Source: CAVRZR01 sp964354215 (GTDB lineage Bacteria; Actinomycetota; Coriobacteriia; Anaerosomatales; CAVRZR01). From it: 51,829 nucleotides of DNA. The DNA is taken from the NCBI GenBank assembly GCA_964354215.1, contig CAYGYT010000014.1, positions 1-51,829 on the forward strand. The letters are read 5' to 3'. Both the position numbers and the translations under genes were made by a program. Of the stretch, positions 34,109 through 43,101 are shown in pieces. The first letter of the stretch is position 1. Each line of letters opens with the position of its first letter. The notes beneath the pieces are model-generated. The model did no database searches. It was not told where the DNA came from and saw nothing but the letters and a program-made list of their open reading frames with translations.

Positions 34109-36802
34109 CTAGGCGAGCTCGGCGAGCTGCGCGCCGAGCGCCTCAACCGACTCAGCGAGCTCTGCAGCCTTCGCCCGGTCCTTGTCGATCACATCGACAG
34201 CGGCCTTGGCGAGGAAGCCTTCGTTCGAGAGCTTCTTCTCAAGCCGCTCCAGGTCCGCCGAAGCCTTCTCGCGCTCGCGGGCGAGCCGCGTCCGCTCGGC
34301 ATCGAAGTCGACGAGCCCTTCGAGCGGCACGTAGAGTTCCATGCCGGCGGCGATCGCCACCGCAGAATGGGGTGGCTTGGCGAGATCCGGCGCGGCCGTG
34401 AACTCGCTCACACCGGCGAGCTTCTGCAGGTAGCCGAAGTCCGCTTCGAGCAGCCGCAGGTCCGCATCTCCGGACACGCGCACGAAGAGGGGCACCTTGG
34501 TCTTGGGCTCGATCTTGTAGCGAGCTCGCACGGCGCGGACCGCGACGACGAGTTCGATGAGCTTGGAGACGGAGGCCTCGGCGCCGTCGTCGAGCCAGCC
34601 CGCGAGCTGCACCGGGTCCGGCCATGCCGCGACCATGAGTGAGGCGGCGCGCTCGTCCTCGCCAAGCGGGAGCTGGCGCCAGATCGCCTCGGTCACGAAC
34701 GGCATCATCGGGTGGAGCAGGCGAAGCGCCTGGTCGAGCACGAACACGAGGTTGCGCTGCACGGTGAGGCGCTCCTCGGCCGAGGCAGCGTGGTCCGCGC
34801 TGCGTGCACCGTCGGCACCGCCGGCGCCGAGACGGTCCTTCGCGAGCTCGATATACCAGTCGGCGAACTCGCTCCAGAAGAAGTCGTAGAGCGAGCGCGC
34901 CACCTCGCCGAACTCGTAGGTGTCGAGCCCCTCCGAGACGGCGCCGACCAACCCTGCGAGCCGCGAGAGGATCCACGCGTCGGCCACGGTCGCCGCTTTC
35001 GGCGGGCCCGGCGCGAAGTCGTCGTCCACGTTCATGAGCACGAACCTGCTCGCGTTCCAGATCTTGTTGGCGAAATTGCGGCTCGAGATGAGCTTGTCCT
35101 CGGCGAACTTGATGTCCTGGTTGCCTGCGACCTGCAACATGAGACCGAAACGCATGCCGTCAGCCCCGTAGTGCCCCATGAGATCGAGCGGATCCACACC
35201 GGTGCCAAGCGACTTGCTCATGCGCCTGCCCTCGGCGTTGAAGACCGTGGGGTGAATGATGACGTCTTCGAACGGGATCTCCCCGTCGTTGAAGTACATG
35301 CCGCTCATGATCATGCGCGCGACCCAGAGGAACAGGATGTCTCGCGCGGTCGAGAGCACGCTCGTGGGGTAGAAGAACGCAAGCTCGGGGGTCTCCTCCG
35401 GCCAGCCGAGGGTGGCGAAGGGCCAGAGCTGCGACGAGAACCACGTGTCCAGCACGTCCTCGTCTTGGCGAACCGGCGCGCCGCATGCGGAGCACGAGGT
35501 GAGATCAGTCTCGCTTGCCACGGTTTCTCCGCACGCATCGCAGTAGAAGACCGGGATCTGATGGCCCCACCACAGCTGGCGAGATACACACCAGTCGCGG
35601 ATGTTCTCCATCCAGTGGTAGTAGACGTTCTCCCAGCGCTTCGGGTGGAAGACCGTGCGCCCCTCGCGAACCGCTTGGATCGCCGGCTTGGCAAGCGGTT
35701 TCATGTCGACGAACCACTGGTCCGAGAGCCACGGCTCGATGATCGTGTGGCAGCGGTAGCAGTGCCCCACCGAGTGCACGTGGTCGTCGATGCCGACAAG
35801 CAGGCCCTGCGCCTCGAGATCGGCAACGACGCGTTTGCGAGCCTCGTAGCGGTCGAGCCCCACGTACGGGCCGCCTTCTTCGGTGATGGTCGCATCGGCG
35901 TAGAGGATGTTGATCTTCGGCACGTCATGGCGCTCGGCGATGTCGAAGTCGTTCGGGTCGTGCGCCGGGGTGACCTTGACCGCACCGGTACCGAAGGACG
36001 GGTCAACGTAGGCGTCAGCCACGACGGGAATCTCACGGCCGAGGAGCGGCAGGACCACGGTGGCGCCCACCACCGCTGTGTAGCGCGTGTCATCGGGGTG
36101 GACGGCAACGCAGGTATCGCCGAGCATCGTCTCCGGCCGAGTGGTCGCAACGACGAGCGAGTCGACGTCGCCGACAGGCACGAGCAGCGGGTAGCGGATG
36201 TGCCACAAGTGGCTGTCGACGTCCTCGTGCTCGACCTCGATGTCCGAGAGCGCCGTCGCACAACGCGGGCACCAGTTGATGATGCGCTCGCCGCGGTAGA
36301 CGAGCCCGGCGTTGTACCAGTCGACGAACACCCGGCGCACGGCGCGCTGGTACGAGGGATCCATCGTGAACCACTCGTGCTCGTAGTCGCACGAGCAACC
36401 CATCGCCTTGAGCTGGCCGATAATCGTCGACCCGTGCTCCCGCCGCCACTCCCAACAGAGCTCGACAAACCTCTCGCGACCCACGTCGTAGCGCGATAGG
36501 CCCTCGCGCGCGAGCTTCTGTTCGACCTTGTTCTGCGTCGCGATGCCGGCGTGGTCGGTGCCGAGTACCCAGCGCGTGGGCCGACCCGTCATGCGCATGC
36601 GCCGCGTGAGCACATCCTGGATTGTGTTGTTGAGCGCGTGCCCCATGTGAAGCGAGCCTGTGACGTTCGGGGGCGGAATCGAGATGGTGAACGGACGCTC
36701 GCCTTCAACGATGTCCTGGCCGAAGTACCCGCCCGCGACCCAGGAGTCGAACACCGGCCGCTCGACGGCTCTGGGATCGTATGCCTTGGGCAGCTCGCTC
36801 AT
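34109..36802 (-). CDS. valS: Valyl-tRNA synthetase
   Basis: A class I synthetase with an editing domain. NVTGSLHMGHAL carries the HIGH motif near residue 50. The CP1 editing insert follows, then zinc-type Cys pairs (CDAC, CSAC). The second signature reads RRMSKSLG, with Arg in place of the first Lys of KMSKS. An anticodon-binding domain and a C-terminal coiled coil end the protein. The ATG at 36802 has GAGGA eight bases upstream. The 897 residues are normal. No T-box is visible in the 155 bases upstream. Confidence 0.96.
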   Translation of the reverse strand: MSELPKAYDPRAVERPVFDSWVAGGYFGQDIVEGERPFTISIPPPNVTGSLHMGHALNNTIQDVLTRRMRMTGRPTRWVLGTDHAGIATQNKVEQKLAREGLSRYDVGRERFVELCWEWRREHGSTIIGQLKAMGCSCDYEHEWFTMDPSYQRAVRRVFVDWYNAGLVYRGERIINWCPRCATALSDIEVEHEDVDSHLWHIRYPLLVPVGDVDSLVVATTRPETMLGDTCVAVHPDDTRYTAVVGATVVLPLLGREIPVVADAYVDPSFGTGAVKVTPAHDPNDFDIAERHDVPKINILYADATITEEGGPYVGLDRYEARKRVVADLEAQGLLVGIDDHVHSVGHCYRCHTIIEPWLSDQWFVDMKPLAKPAIQAVREGRTVFHPKRWENVYYHWMENIRDWCVSRQLWWGHQIPVFYCDACGETVASETDLTSCSACGAPVRQDEDVLDTWFSSQLWPFATLGWPEETPELAFFYPTSVLSTARDILFLWVARMIMSGMYFNDGEIPFEDVIIHPTVFNAEGRRMSKSLGTGVDPLDLMGHYGADGMRFGLMLQVAGNQDIKFAEDKLISSRNFANKIWNASRFVLMNVDDDFAPGPPKAATVADAWILSRLAGLVGAVSEGLDTYEFGEVARSLYDFFWSEFADWYIELAKDRLGAGGADGARSADHAASAEERLTVQRNLVFVLDQALRLLHPMMPFVTEAIWRQLPLGEDERAASLMVAAWPDPVQLAGWLDDGAEASVSKLIELVVAVRAVRARYKIEPKTKVPLFVRVSGDADLRLLEADFGYLQKLAGVSEFTAAPDLAKPPHSAVAIAAGMELYVPLEGLVDFDAERTRLAREREKASADLERLEKKLSNEGFLAKAAVDVIDKDRAKAAELAESVEALGAQLAELA

Positions 36803-36957
36803 CGCGGACTTCCTCGTCACAGCATGCCGGCTCTGCCAGCTTGAATCGTGGCCCCGATTGTAGGGGAACCCGCTCGGCGACGCATGGCCTCGTCGGCGAG
36901 TAGCCGACCTTCGCTGCGGCCGATGCTTCTCGGTGACCGCCCGTCAGCGCAGTGCAC

Positions 36958-38862
36958 CTATCCGAGCTCGGCTTTCATCTGGTGCCAGGCGTGCCGGGCA
37001 TCCTCGACCGAGCCTTCGTCCTCGATCGTCGTGATGTCGCCCGGGTCGCGGTCGAGCGTGACGGCCTTCAGCACGCGGCGCATGATCTTCCCGCTGCGCG
37101 TCTTGGGAAGCATGCTCACGAAGTTGACCTCGCCCACCACAGCGATCGGCCCGAGCTCGTGCCGCACAGTGTCAAGCAGCTCCTGCCGGAGCTCGGGAGA
37201 AGGTTGCTCCCCGTGCTTGAGCACGACGAACGCCGAGATGACCTCGCCGCGAAGCTCGTCAGGCCGACCTATCACGCCCGACTCGGCCACCGCCGGGTGC
37301 GTGAGGAAGGCTGTTTCCACCTCGACCGTGCCGATCCGGTGGTCGGCAATCTTGATGATCTCGTCAGCCCGACCCGCGAACCACACGTAGCCGTCCTCGT
37401 CGATGTGCGCCGAGTCCCCCGTGTAGTAGACGTTAGGGATCTTCTCCCAGTAGTCCCGGCCGTAGCGCTCGGGCTCGCCCCACAACGCCGCGATCAGCCC
37501 GGGGAACGGGCGCTTGATGACCATAATCCCCTTCTCGCCGGGTGCGCACGATTCCCCCTCGAGCGTCAACACCGCCGCTTCGATGCCGGGGAGCGGGATC
37601 GTAGCCGAACCAGGCTTGACGGGCAGCATTCCGAGCCCGTAGGGATTGCCGAAGATCGGACCGCCGGTCTCGGTCTGCCACATATGGTCGATGACCGGGA
37701 TCCGGCCGTTCAGGACCGTATTCTGCAGCCAGTCCCACGCGGGCGCGTTGAGCACTTCTCCTGCGCAGAAGACCCGTTCGAGATGGGTGTGGTCGACCGT
37801 GCGGAACGGTTCTTCTCCGTAGCGCATCAGGAGGCGCACGGCGGTGGGCGATGTGAAGACACCCGTCACGCCGAACTCCTCGACGGCCGTCCGCCACGTC
37901 GCATCGGGGCCGGGGTAGTCAAGCGCCCCTTCGAAGGCCAGGGTGGTGCAGCCAATGAGCAACGGCGCGTACACGATGTAGCTGTGACCGACGATCCAGC
38001 CGATGTCCGAGCCGGACCACCAGACGTCCGTCGGCTTCAGCCCGAAGCACCAACGAGCCATGGCGGTGATGTGGACCTGGTAGCCGCCGTGTGTGTGGAT
38101 GGCAAGCTTCGGCTTCGCGGTGGTACCCGACGTCGCGAGGATAAAGGCGGGCTCATTGGCCTCCATCGGCACGTGCCGGCCGTCGTTGCCCTCCGAGCGA
38201 CTGAGGAACTCGTCCCACGTGAGATCACGCCGCTCGCGCATCTGCGTGTCCTCGGCCGAGCGCTTGAGAACGATCACGTGCTCCACGCTGTCGCCGGCAT
38301 TCTCCATGGCCTCGTCGACGATCCCCTTCAACGGAACGTCGTTGCCCCTGCGGTAGGTGACGTCCGCCGTGAAGACCAGCCGCGAGCCACTTGCCTGGAC
38401 ACGGTCGGCCAGCGCGTGCTCGCCAAACCCTGCGAAGACCACCGAGTGGATCGCCCCGATGCGAACGGTCGCGAGCATCAGCACGATCGCTTCGGCACAC
38501 GTTGGCATGTAGACCGTCAGGCGATCGCCCTTCCCAATGCCCATGCCCCTGAGCGCGGCAGCCACGCGCTCGACTTCGGCGAGCAGTTCACTGTAGGTGA
38601 AGGTCCGGCGCTCGCCGCGTTCGTTGAAGTAGATGAGCGCGGTGTGCGCGCCCCGACCGGCCTCGACGTGGTAGTCGAGGGCGTTGTAAGCGAGGTTGGT
38701 CTCGGCGCCGAGAAACCAGCGGAACGTCGGGAAGTCCCACTCGAACACGCGGTCCCAGGGCCTCAGCCAGGGCACTTCCCGCGCAGCGCGCTCCCAGAAC
38801 CCCTCCGGATCCTCTTGGCTCTCCTGAATCCAGCGATGGATCACGGGGTTGATGAGGTTCAT
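36958..38862 (-). CDS. acsA: Acetyl-CoA synthetase (AMP-forming), or a close acyl-CoA relative
   Basis: An ANL-superfamily enzyme converting acetate, CoA and ATP to acetyl-CoA. It has the TSGTTAKPK ATP-binding loop, the WWSGSDIGWIVGHSYI block, WQTETGG and the C-terminal catalytic motif RSGKIMRR (Lys592). That lysine is the usual target of regulatory acetylation. AGGAGG is six bases before the ATG. The 634 residues match acetyl- and propionyl-CoA synthetases; substrate preference cannot be fixed from the sequence. Confidence 0.9.
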   Translation of the reverse strand: MNLINPVIHRWIQESQEDPEGFWERAAREVPWLRPWDRVFEWDFPTFRWFLGAETNLAYNALDYHVEAGRGAHTALIYFNERGERRTFTYSELLAEVERVAAALRGMGIGKGDRLTVYMPTCAEAIVLMLATVRIGAIHSVVFAGFGEHALADRVQASGSRLVFTADVTYRRGNDVPLKGIVDEAMENAGDSVEHVIVLKRSAEDTQMRERRDLTWDEFLSRSEGNDGRHVPMEANEPAFILATSGTTAKPKLAIHTHGGYQVHITAMARWCFGLKPTDVWWSGSDIGWIVGHSYIVYAPLLIGCTTLAFEGALDYPGPDATWRTAVEEFGVTGVFTSPTAVRLLMRYGEEPFRTVDHTHLERVFCAGEVLNAPAWDWLQNTVLNGRIPVIDHMWQTETGGPIFGNPYGLGMLPVKPGSATIPLPGIEAAVLTLEGESCAPGEKGIMVIKRPFPGLIAALWGEPERYGRDYWEKIPNVYYTGDSAHIDEDGYVWFAGRADEIIKIADHRIGTVEVETAFLTHPAVAESGVIGRPDELRGEVISAFVVLKHGEQPSPELRQELLDTVRHELGPIAVVGEVNFVSMLPKTRSGKIMRRVLKAVTLDRDPGDITTIEDEGSVEDARHAWHQMKAELG

Positions 38863-38955
38863 GCGATTCCTCCTAGGCGGACTGCCGGGACAGGATTGAA
38901 CTGGAAGTCCTGCCCGGCAGCCGAGCTCGTGACCCGTCGTCCTTGGGCCTCGACG

Positions 38956-39465
38956 CTACTTGACCGCCAGCAGTTCCACTTCGAAGACGAGAGTGGCGTT
39001 AGGTGGAATGACCCCACCGGCGCCTTGTTCGCCATAGCCCAGACTGGGCGGGATTGTCAGTTTGCGCTTGCCGCCGACCTTCATGCCAGCCACACCTTGG
39101 TCCCACCCCTGGATCACTTGTCCTTGACCCAGCGGAAACTCGAAGGGCTGACCCGAATCCACCGAGGAGTCGAACTTCGTGCCATCGGTCAGCCAACCGG
39201 TGTAGTGAACGGTTACCGTGTTCCCGCTCTTGGCCACGGCACCCTTGCCTACCACAAGCTCCTCGATCTTGAGCTCGGTGACGTCCCCGGTCTGGCTCGG
39301 CGATTCGGTCGGCGTCGCCTCCTGGGCGGGCTGCTGCTCGGGTTGCGTTGACTCCTGGGGCGATTCCTGTGCTGGCTCCTCGGGCGTGCTCGAGCACCCC
39401 GAGAGGGGAATCAGTGCGACCACTACAAGTCCTACCATCAACCATCTCGACGACCGCTTCAACAC
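38956..39465 (-). CDS. FKBP-type peptidyl-prolyl isomerase lipoprotein
   Basis: A predicted lipid-anchored folding factor. The signal peptide ends in the lipobox LSGC with Cys24. A Glu/Gln/Pro/Thr-rich linker (about 25-65) is followed by one FKBP domain: VTVHYTGWLTDGTKFDSS, VIQGWDQGVAGM and SLGYGEQGAGG, with the aromatic active-site residues conserved. The start is GTG at 39465 (TTG next to it is possible), with AGGAGG five bases upstream. The protein has 169 residues. Confidence 0.9.
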   Translation of the reverse strand: MLKRSSRWLMVGLVVVALIPLSGCSSTPEEPAQESPQESTQPEQQPAQEATPTESPSQTGDVTELKIEELVVGKGAVAKSGNTVTVHYTGWLTDGTKFDSSVDSGQPFEFPLGQGQVIQGWDQGVAGMKVGGKRKLTIPPSLGYGEQGAGGVIPPNATLVFEVELLAVK

Positions 39466-39710
39466 ATCTACCTCCTGAAGACGACTGAGACCTTGCCGCG
39501 AGCCGATCCCCTGCCTTGGCTTCTGAGCGGGCAACGAAAACCGCGCCACACATCAGCCGACAGCGAACTCCGTGCGTATCCTACCTCAGGACGCCCGAGC
39601 ACTTCCGAGGGCTTGCGGGAGTTCTCTTCGACCTTGAACTCGACGTCTGAGTCTCGGGAGGGAACTCCGCTACGTACTGGTCGATGGGTTTGACGGTCGA
39701 CCTACTCGGC

Positions 39711-40220
39711 TCAGTCACGGACCAGTCCCAGCGCCTCGGGCAGGGAGTCCGCCCACGCCTCGATCGCCCCCCAGTCCCGGAGATCGCTCGGGGGCAAGGC
39801 TCTTGTCGCCGGGTTGGCGTCTGGAAAGCGCAGTCCGGTCGGGTCGAGCGCGCCTCCGAATACGGCCACCGCGACCGGGGAGATGCTCCCGTTCTTGTCG
39901 AGACTCTTGTCGAGGTGCTTGCGCGCGTCCACGTACTGCTCCTCAGTGTCCTCGATGGGCCCCATGCCGAAGACGGCCACCGGCATCGCGGACAGCGCCT
40001 TGCGGTGGCGCGAGAGAAACCGGCGACCCTCACGTATCAACCTGAAGAAGTACAGTGCGCCGCCGAAGACCACGGCGTCGTAGCCGTCGAGCGAATCGAC
40101 GCGGCCAGCAGCTCGGACTTCGGTTTCAAGACCACGCTCGCGGAGTCTCGCGGCTACCGCGTCCGCGACCTCCTGCGTCGAGCCGTACTTCGTCGCGTAA
40201 GCCACGAGGACAGAGGTCAT
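39711..40220 (-). CDS. Flavodoxin-domain protein
   Basis: A 169-residue FMN-binding-type protein. The phosphate loop AYATKYGSTQEVA (residues 7-19) and the VVFGGALYFF segment mark the flavodoxin fold of the HemG-like or general flavodoxin-domain group. GGGAG lies seven bases before the ATG. An electron-transfer role is inferred; the partner is unknown. It is a single gene flanked by short non-coding gaps. Confidence 0.82.
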   Translation of the reverse strand: MTSVLVAYATKYGSTQEVADAVAARLRERGLETEVRAAGRVDSLDGYDAVVFGGALYFFRLIREGRRFLSRHRKALSAMPVAVFGMGPIEDTEEQYVDARKHLDKSLDKNGSISPVAVAVFGGALDPTGLRFPDANPATRALPPSDLRDWGAIEAWADSLPEALGLVRD

Positions 40221-40402
40221 TGGTCTACTCCCGTCCCGACCGCCTCGGCCGCTCGGTCAGCACCCTGGGGCCGGCGGCCGTTTCATCGCCACTGCCGTTC
40301 GCCCAGCCGAACCCGTTGCGCACAACCTGCAGCGCATGCGCCTCTCTTCCGCAGAATACCTCCTGGCCGTCAGGTTGATGCGATTGCCAGGCCGACATGC
40401 CC

Positions 40403-40427
40403 TAGGTCGCTCTCTCGCCGCGACCTA
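40403..40427 (-). terminator. Hairpin overlapping the DUF3052 gene stop
   Basis: A perfect eight-base inverted repeat TAGGTCGC/GCGACCTA with a nine-base loop begins at the stop codon of the DUF3052 gene. It lacks a T-tract, so it may be a weak terminator or an mRNA 3' stabiliser. Confidence 0.35.
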
Positions 40428-40802
40428 CCGCGCGGGTCGCAGGCGAAACGCAGACCAGGTCTCATCGATGCCAACGAGGCCCAGAGGCCGCATGTCCATT
40501 CTCTCAGCGATTGCCCAGACGCTGTCGCGGTTCATATCGAGCCCCGCAGTCTTCGAGCCCTTGCGGTAGAAGACCCATAGCGCAGCTTTGGGAGCGAGTG
40601 AAGCGACCACTGACGGCATCTGCGCCTCGAGCTCGGCACGCGTGTTCACGAACAGGAACACGAGCTCGGCATCGGCGGGGTCGACGAACGTGACATTGCC
40701 AGGTAGGCCGAGCGACTCAACGATGCCCGGCACCCGGTTCAGGACGGCGATTGAAGTACCCGGCTTCAGACGCGCCTTCTGAGCGACTGTCTTGTCTGTC
40801 AC
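40425..40802 (-). CDS. DUF3052 family protein
   Basis: A small soluble protein of 125 residues. It has the family pattern KTVAQKARLKPGTS at the start, LVFLFVNTRAELEAQ in the middle and IDETWSAFRLRP at the end. The function of DUF3052 is unknown. The start is GTG with GGAGG six bases upstream. It lies 60 bases after the YchF-like gene and may share its transcript. Confidence 0.8.
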   Translation of the reverse strand: MTDKTVAQKARLKPGTSIAVLNRVPGIVESLGLPGNVTFVDPADAELVFLFVNTRAELEAQMPSVVASLAPKAALWVFYRKGSKTAGLDMNRDSVWAIAERMDMRPLGLVGIDETWSAFRLRPAR

Positions 40803-40862
40803 GAGAATCCTCCAGCGGGTTAGGTTCGACAGGCGGCGTCGAACCGACCCAGCTCCGCGCGG

Positions 40863-41903
40863 CTACACGTTGAAGCGAACGTGCATGATGTCGCCGTCGG
40901 CGACGACGTACTCCTTGCCCTCCGTCTGGAAGAGTCCCACCGCCTTCACGGCCTGCTCGCTGCCGTGTTCGACGAAGACCTCGTACGGCATGACCTCGGC
41001 GCGGATAAAGCCACGCTCGAGGTCGGAGTGGATCTTGCCGGCGGCCTTGCGGGCAGGCGTCCCGCGCGCGATCGTCCACGCGCGCACCTCGTCCTCACCA
41101 ACCGTGAAGAAGCTGATGAGGTCCAGGAGCCCGTAGGCGGTTCGGATGAAGCGCGCGAGCGCCGACTCCGTGAGGCCCAGGTCCTGGAGGAACGCTGCCT
41201 GGTCGTCGGTATCGAGTGCGGCGATTTCCGCCTCGACGCTCGCCGAGAGCGCCAGACCCGCGGCTCCCAGTTCGTCGATACGCGCTGCCAGGTCGTCGGG
41301 CAGCGCGTCGGCGGCCCGATCCTCGTCGCGGTTCACGACGACGAGCAGCGGTCGGTCCGTCAGGAGCTGATAGCCCTTGAGGCAGTCGCGATCGAGTTCG
41401 TCGGCCGACAGTGTCCGCAGCGGCTTGCCATCCTCCAGGACGCCTCGCATCCGCTCGAAGCGATCGCGGTCGGCTGGCGGCAGATTCTCCTTTCGCGCCC
41501 GCGTCAGCAGCCCCTCGACAAGCTCGAGATCGGCCAGGATGCACTCGTCCGAGAAGGCGTTCAAGTCCCGGAGGGGATTCGCGTCGCCCTCGACCGCCGG
41601 ATCCTCGAAGTCGCGGAGCACGAGCGCGAGCGCCTCCTGCTCGCGAATCGTCGTGAGCGCCCGTGTCGACAGGCCCTTGCGTTCCGCCCCATGCTCGCCG
41701 GGCACGTCACAGAAGGTCATCTCGGCATAGGTCGTCTTCTTCGGGTGGAAGATGCTGGAGAGCCGGTCGATGCGCTCGTCGGGTACGCGTACGGTCCCGA
41801 GTCGCACGCCGCCCCCGTACCCGACCGGCACATCGAGCCCGGTCATCGTGTTGAACACAGTGGTCTTGCCCGAGCCGGCGAAGCCGACAAGTCCGATCTT
41901 CAC
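40863..41903 (-). CDS. YchF/Obg-like GTPase with divergent nucleotide motifs (DUF933 type)
   Basis: A P-loop NTPase of 346 residues related to YchF/Ola1, ribosome-associated ATPases. The G1 loop reads GFAGSGKTT (residues 7-15) instead of GxPNVGKST, and the G4-like motif is NRDED. DVPGEHG is the G3-like segment. A TGS/DUF933-like C-terminal domain contains FFTVGEDEVRAW and ends in GDIMHVRFNV. The start is GTG with CGAGG five bases upstream. It is shorter and more divergent than housekeeping YchF and may be a paralogue. Confidence 0.8.
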   Translation of the reverse strand: MKIGLVGFAGSGKTTVFNTMTGLDVPVGYGGGVRLGTVRVPDERIDRLSSIFHPKKTTYAEMTFCDVPGEHGAERKGLSTRALTTIREQEALALVLRDFEDPAVEGDANPLRDLNAFSDECILADLELVEGLLTRARKENLPPADRDRFERMRGVLEDGKPLRTLSADELDRDCLKGYQLLTDRPLLVVVNRDEDRAADALPDDLAARIDELGAAGLALSASVEAEIAALDTDDQAAFLQDLGLTESALARFIRTAYGLLDLISFFTVGEDEVRAWTIARGTPARKAAGKIHSDLERGFIRAEVMPYEVFVEHGSEQAVKAVGLFQTEGKEYVVADGDIMHVRFNV

Positions 41904-42151
41904 CGCAACCTCGATTCTCCGCGCGAAGGACCCATTCGCGGGTGAGCAGGCCGCCGGCCCCGCCTCCGCTGTGAATCGAGTCTACCTCTCACTGCGGCTT
42001 GCCTGCTCCACCCGCTCGTTCGACATGCGCCGAAGATCTCTCGTGCCCCTGCCCCCATGGCACGTGCAACCCGCGTGCTGGACCGCGGTCGAAAGGATAC
42101 TCTCCCCTTGAGCGTGCATGCGGCCACGGCACCGAGAGGGATGTGGAAGAC

Positions 42152-42499
42152 ATGAGCGATCAGAGTGTCGGGCCGGACACGCGCAGGCCCACGAGAGACG
42201 GCGTGGCGTGGAACGTGATCTCCTGGGTGGCAGCGATCGCAGGCACCCTGAGCGTGGCGATGACACTCACGCAGGCGGTGATCGTCCTTGCCGGACATAC
42301 CCTCGCCAACACCCCGAAAGGGACATTCTGGGCGGTGCTCATGACCGTCACCTCACCGGGGGTGCTGATTGCAGCACTCGGACTGCTGTGCGGAGTAATT
42401 GGCTGGTTCTCTGCCTATCGGCGGCGTGCGCTGATCGGCATAGTGGGCTTCGTGGTCACATTCGTGCTCTTCGTGATCCTCACCGTCGCGTTCGGCTAG
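42152..42499 (+). CDS. Small three-segment membrane protein
   Basis: Unrecognised protein of 115 residues on the plus strand. A short polar start is followed by three hydrophobic stretches at about 21-50, 57-83 and 90-115. The ATG has GGAAG close upstream. It lies between the minus-strand YchF gene and the left end of the cassette region, in the opposite orientation. A candidate attC-like site follows its stop by about 10 bases. No function can be assigned. Confidence 0.5.
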   Translation: MSDQSVGPDTRRPTRDGVAWNVISWVAAIAGTLSVAMTLTQAVIVLAGHTLANTPKGTFWAVLMTVTSPGVLIAALGLLCGVIGWFSAYRRRALIGIVGFVVTFVLFVILTVAFG

Positions 42500-42508
42500 C
42501 GCTATTTG

Positions 42509-42550
42509 GTCTAGCCCTCGAAACACGTCTGCTCGATGCGCGTGTTCGCC
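42509..42550 (-). repeat. Short attC-like element at the left end of the cassette region
   Basis: The right arm reads CTGCTCGATGCGCGTGTTCGCC, matching the shared right-arm pattern of the other sites (CTGCTCGATGCGCYTGTTRGGY). CGAAACACG on the left pairs with CGTGTTCG. It lies 27 bases after the stop of the methyltransferase gene. At about 42 bases it is shorter than normal attC sites, so it may be degenerate. Confidence 0.4.
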
Positions 42551-42576
42551 TGGGTGGGCGGACCGCCGCCGAGCGG

Positions 42577-43098
42577 TCATATCCACGTCACGGCCCGATA
42601 CTGTGCGTACTCGCTTCCATATCGCGCCGCGAGCTCCGATTCCTCGAGTTGCCGCCACCACAGTACGCTCGCGAAGCCGAAAGGGGCGAGAACCAGATTC
42701 GTTACGGCTCCTGTGTACGCGCACCATCCGATGATCCAGAGGGCGAAGCCCACGTACATCGGGTGGCGGATCCTGGAGAAGAGCCCCGTTGTGACCAGGT
42801 GATCGATGTTCTCGACGCCGCCGAGCTGCCACATCCCACCCACGGCGACGACGATCCCCAGCAAGACGGCACCCAACCCGGCCCAGCGCACTATCGCTGG
42901 GAGCGCGAGATGCACTGGCGCGAGCATGCCGACGGCGAACCAGCTGATTCACATGACACACATCGACGTGAACACCGCCACGAAGATGGGGGTACTCGCC
43001 GTGTCGACACGGTTCCTTCGCTTCTGCAGCTCATAGACATCGCGAATCGAGAGGCCAACGACGTAGAGCGCGGCTGCGCTGAGATGTGCCGCGTCCAC
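42577..43098 (-). pseudogene. Isoprenylcysteine carboxyl methyltransferase-like membrane protein interrupted by in-frame TGA
   Basis: A reading frame of 174 codons including the stop, from GTG (43096-43098), three bases after the upstream gene's stop. It encodes several hydrophobic segments and the methyltransferase motif RHPMYVGFALW with a following E...Y...Y pattern, typical of ICMT/PEMT-like small-molecule or lipid methyltransferases. A TGA codon at 42949-42951 interrupts the frame about 50 codons in; both sides continue the same hydrophobic protein. The 116-residue part after an internal ATG (42927) retains the motif and could still be made. The cause may be a real nonsense mutation or a sequence error. 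Confidence 0.65.
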
Positions 43099-43101
43099 CG
43101 C

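Noticed and set aside
34109..36960. T-box leaders for valS, thrS or tyrS
   Set aside because: No GGTGG-A-CGCG core with a competing terminator is visible upstream of these genes; only pheS has one.
42949..42951. TGA as selenocysteine or a genome-wide recoded codon
   Set aside because: TGA is a normal stop in many intact genes here (argB, argJ, argD), and no SECIS-like hairpin or expected Cys position is evident.
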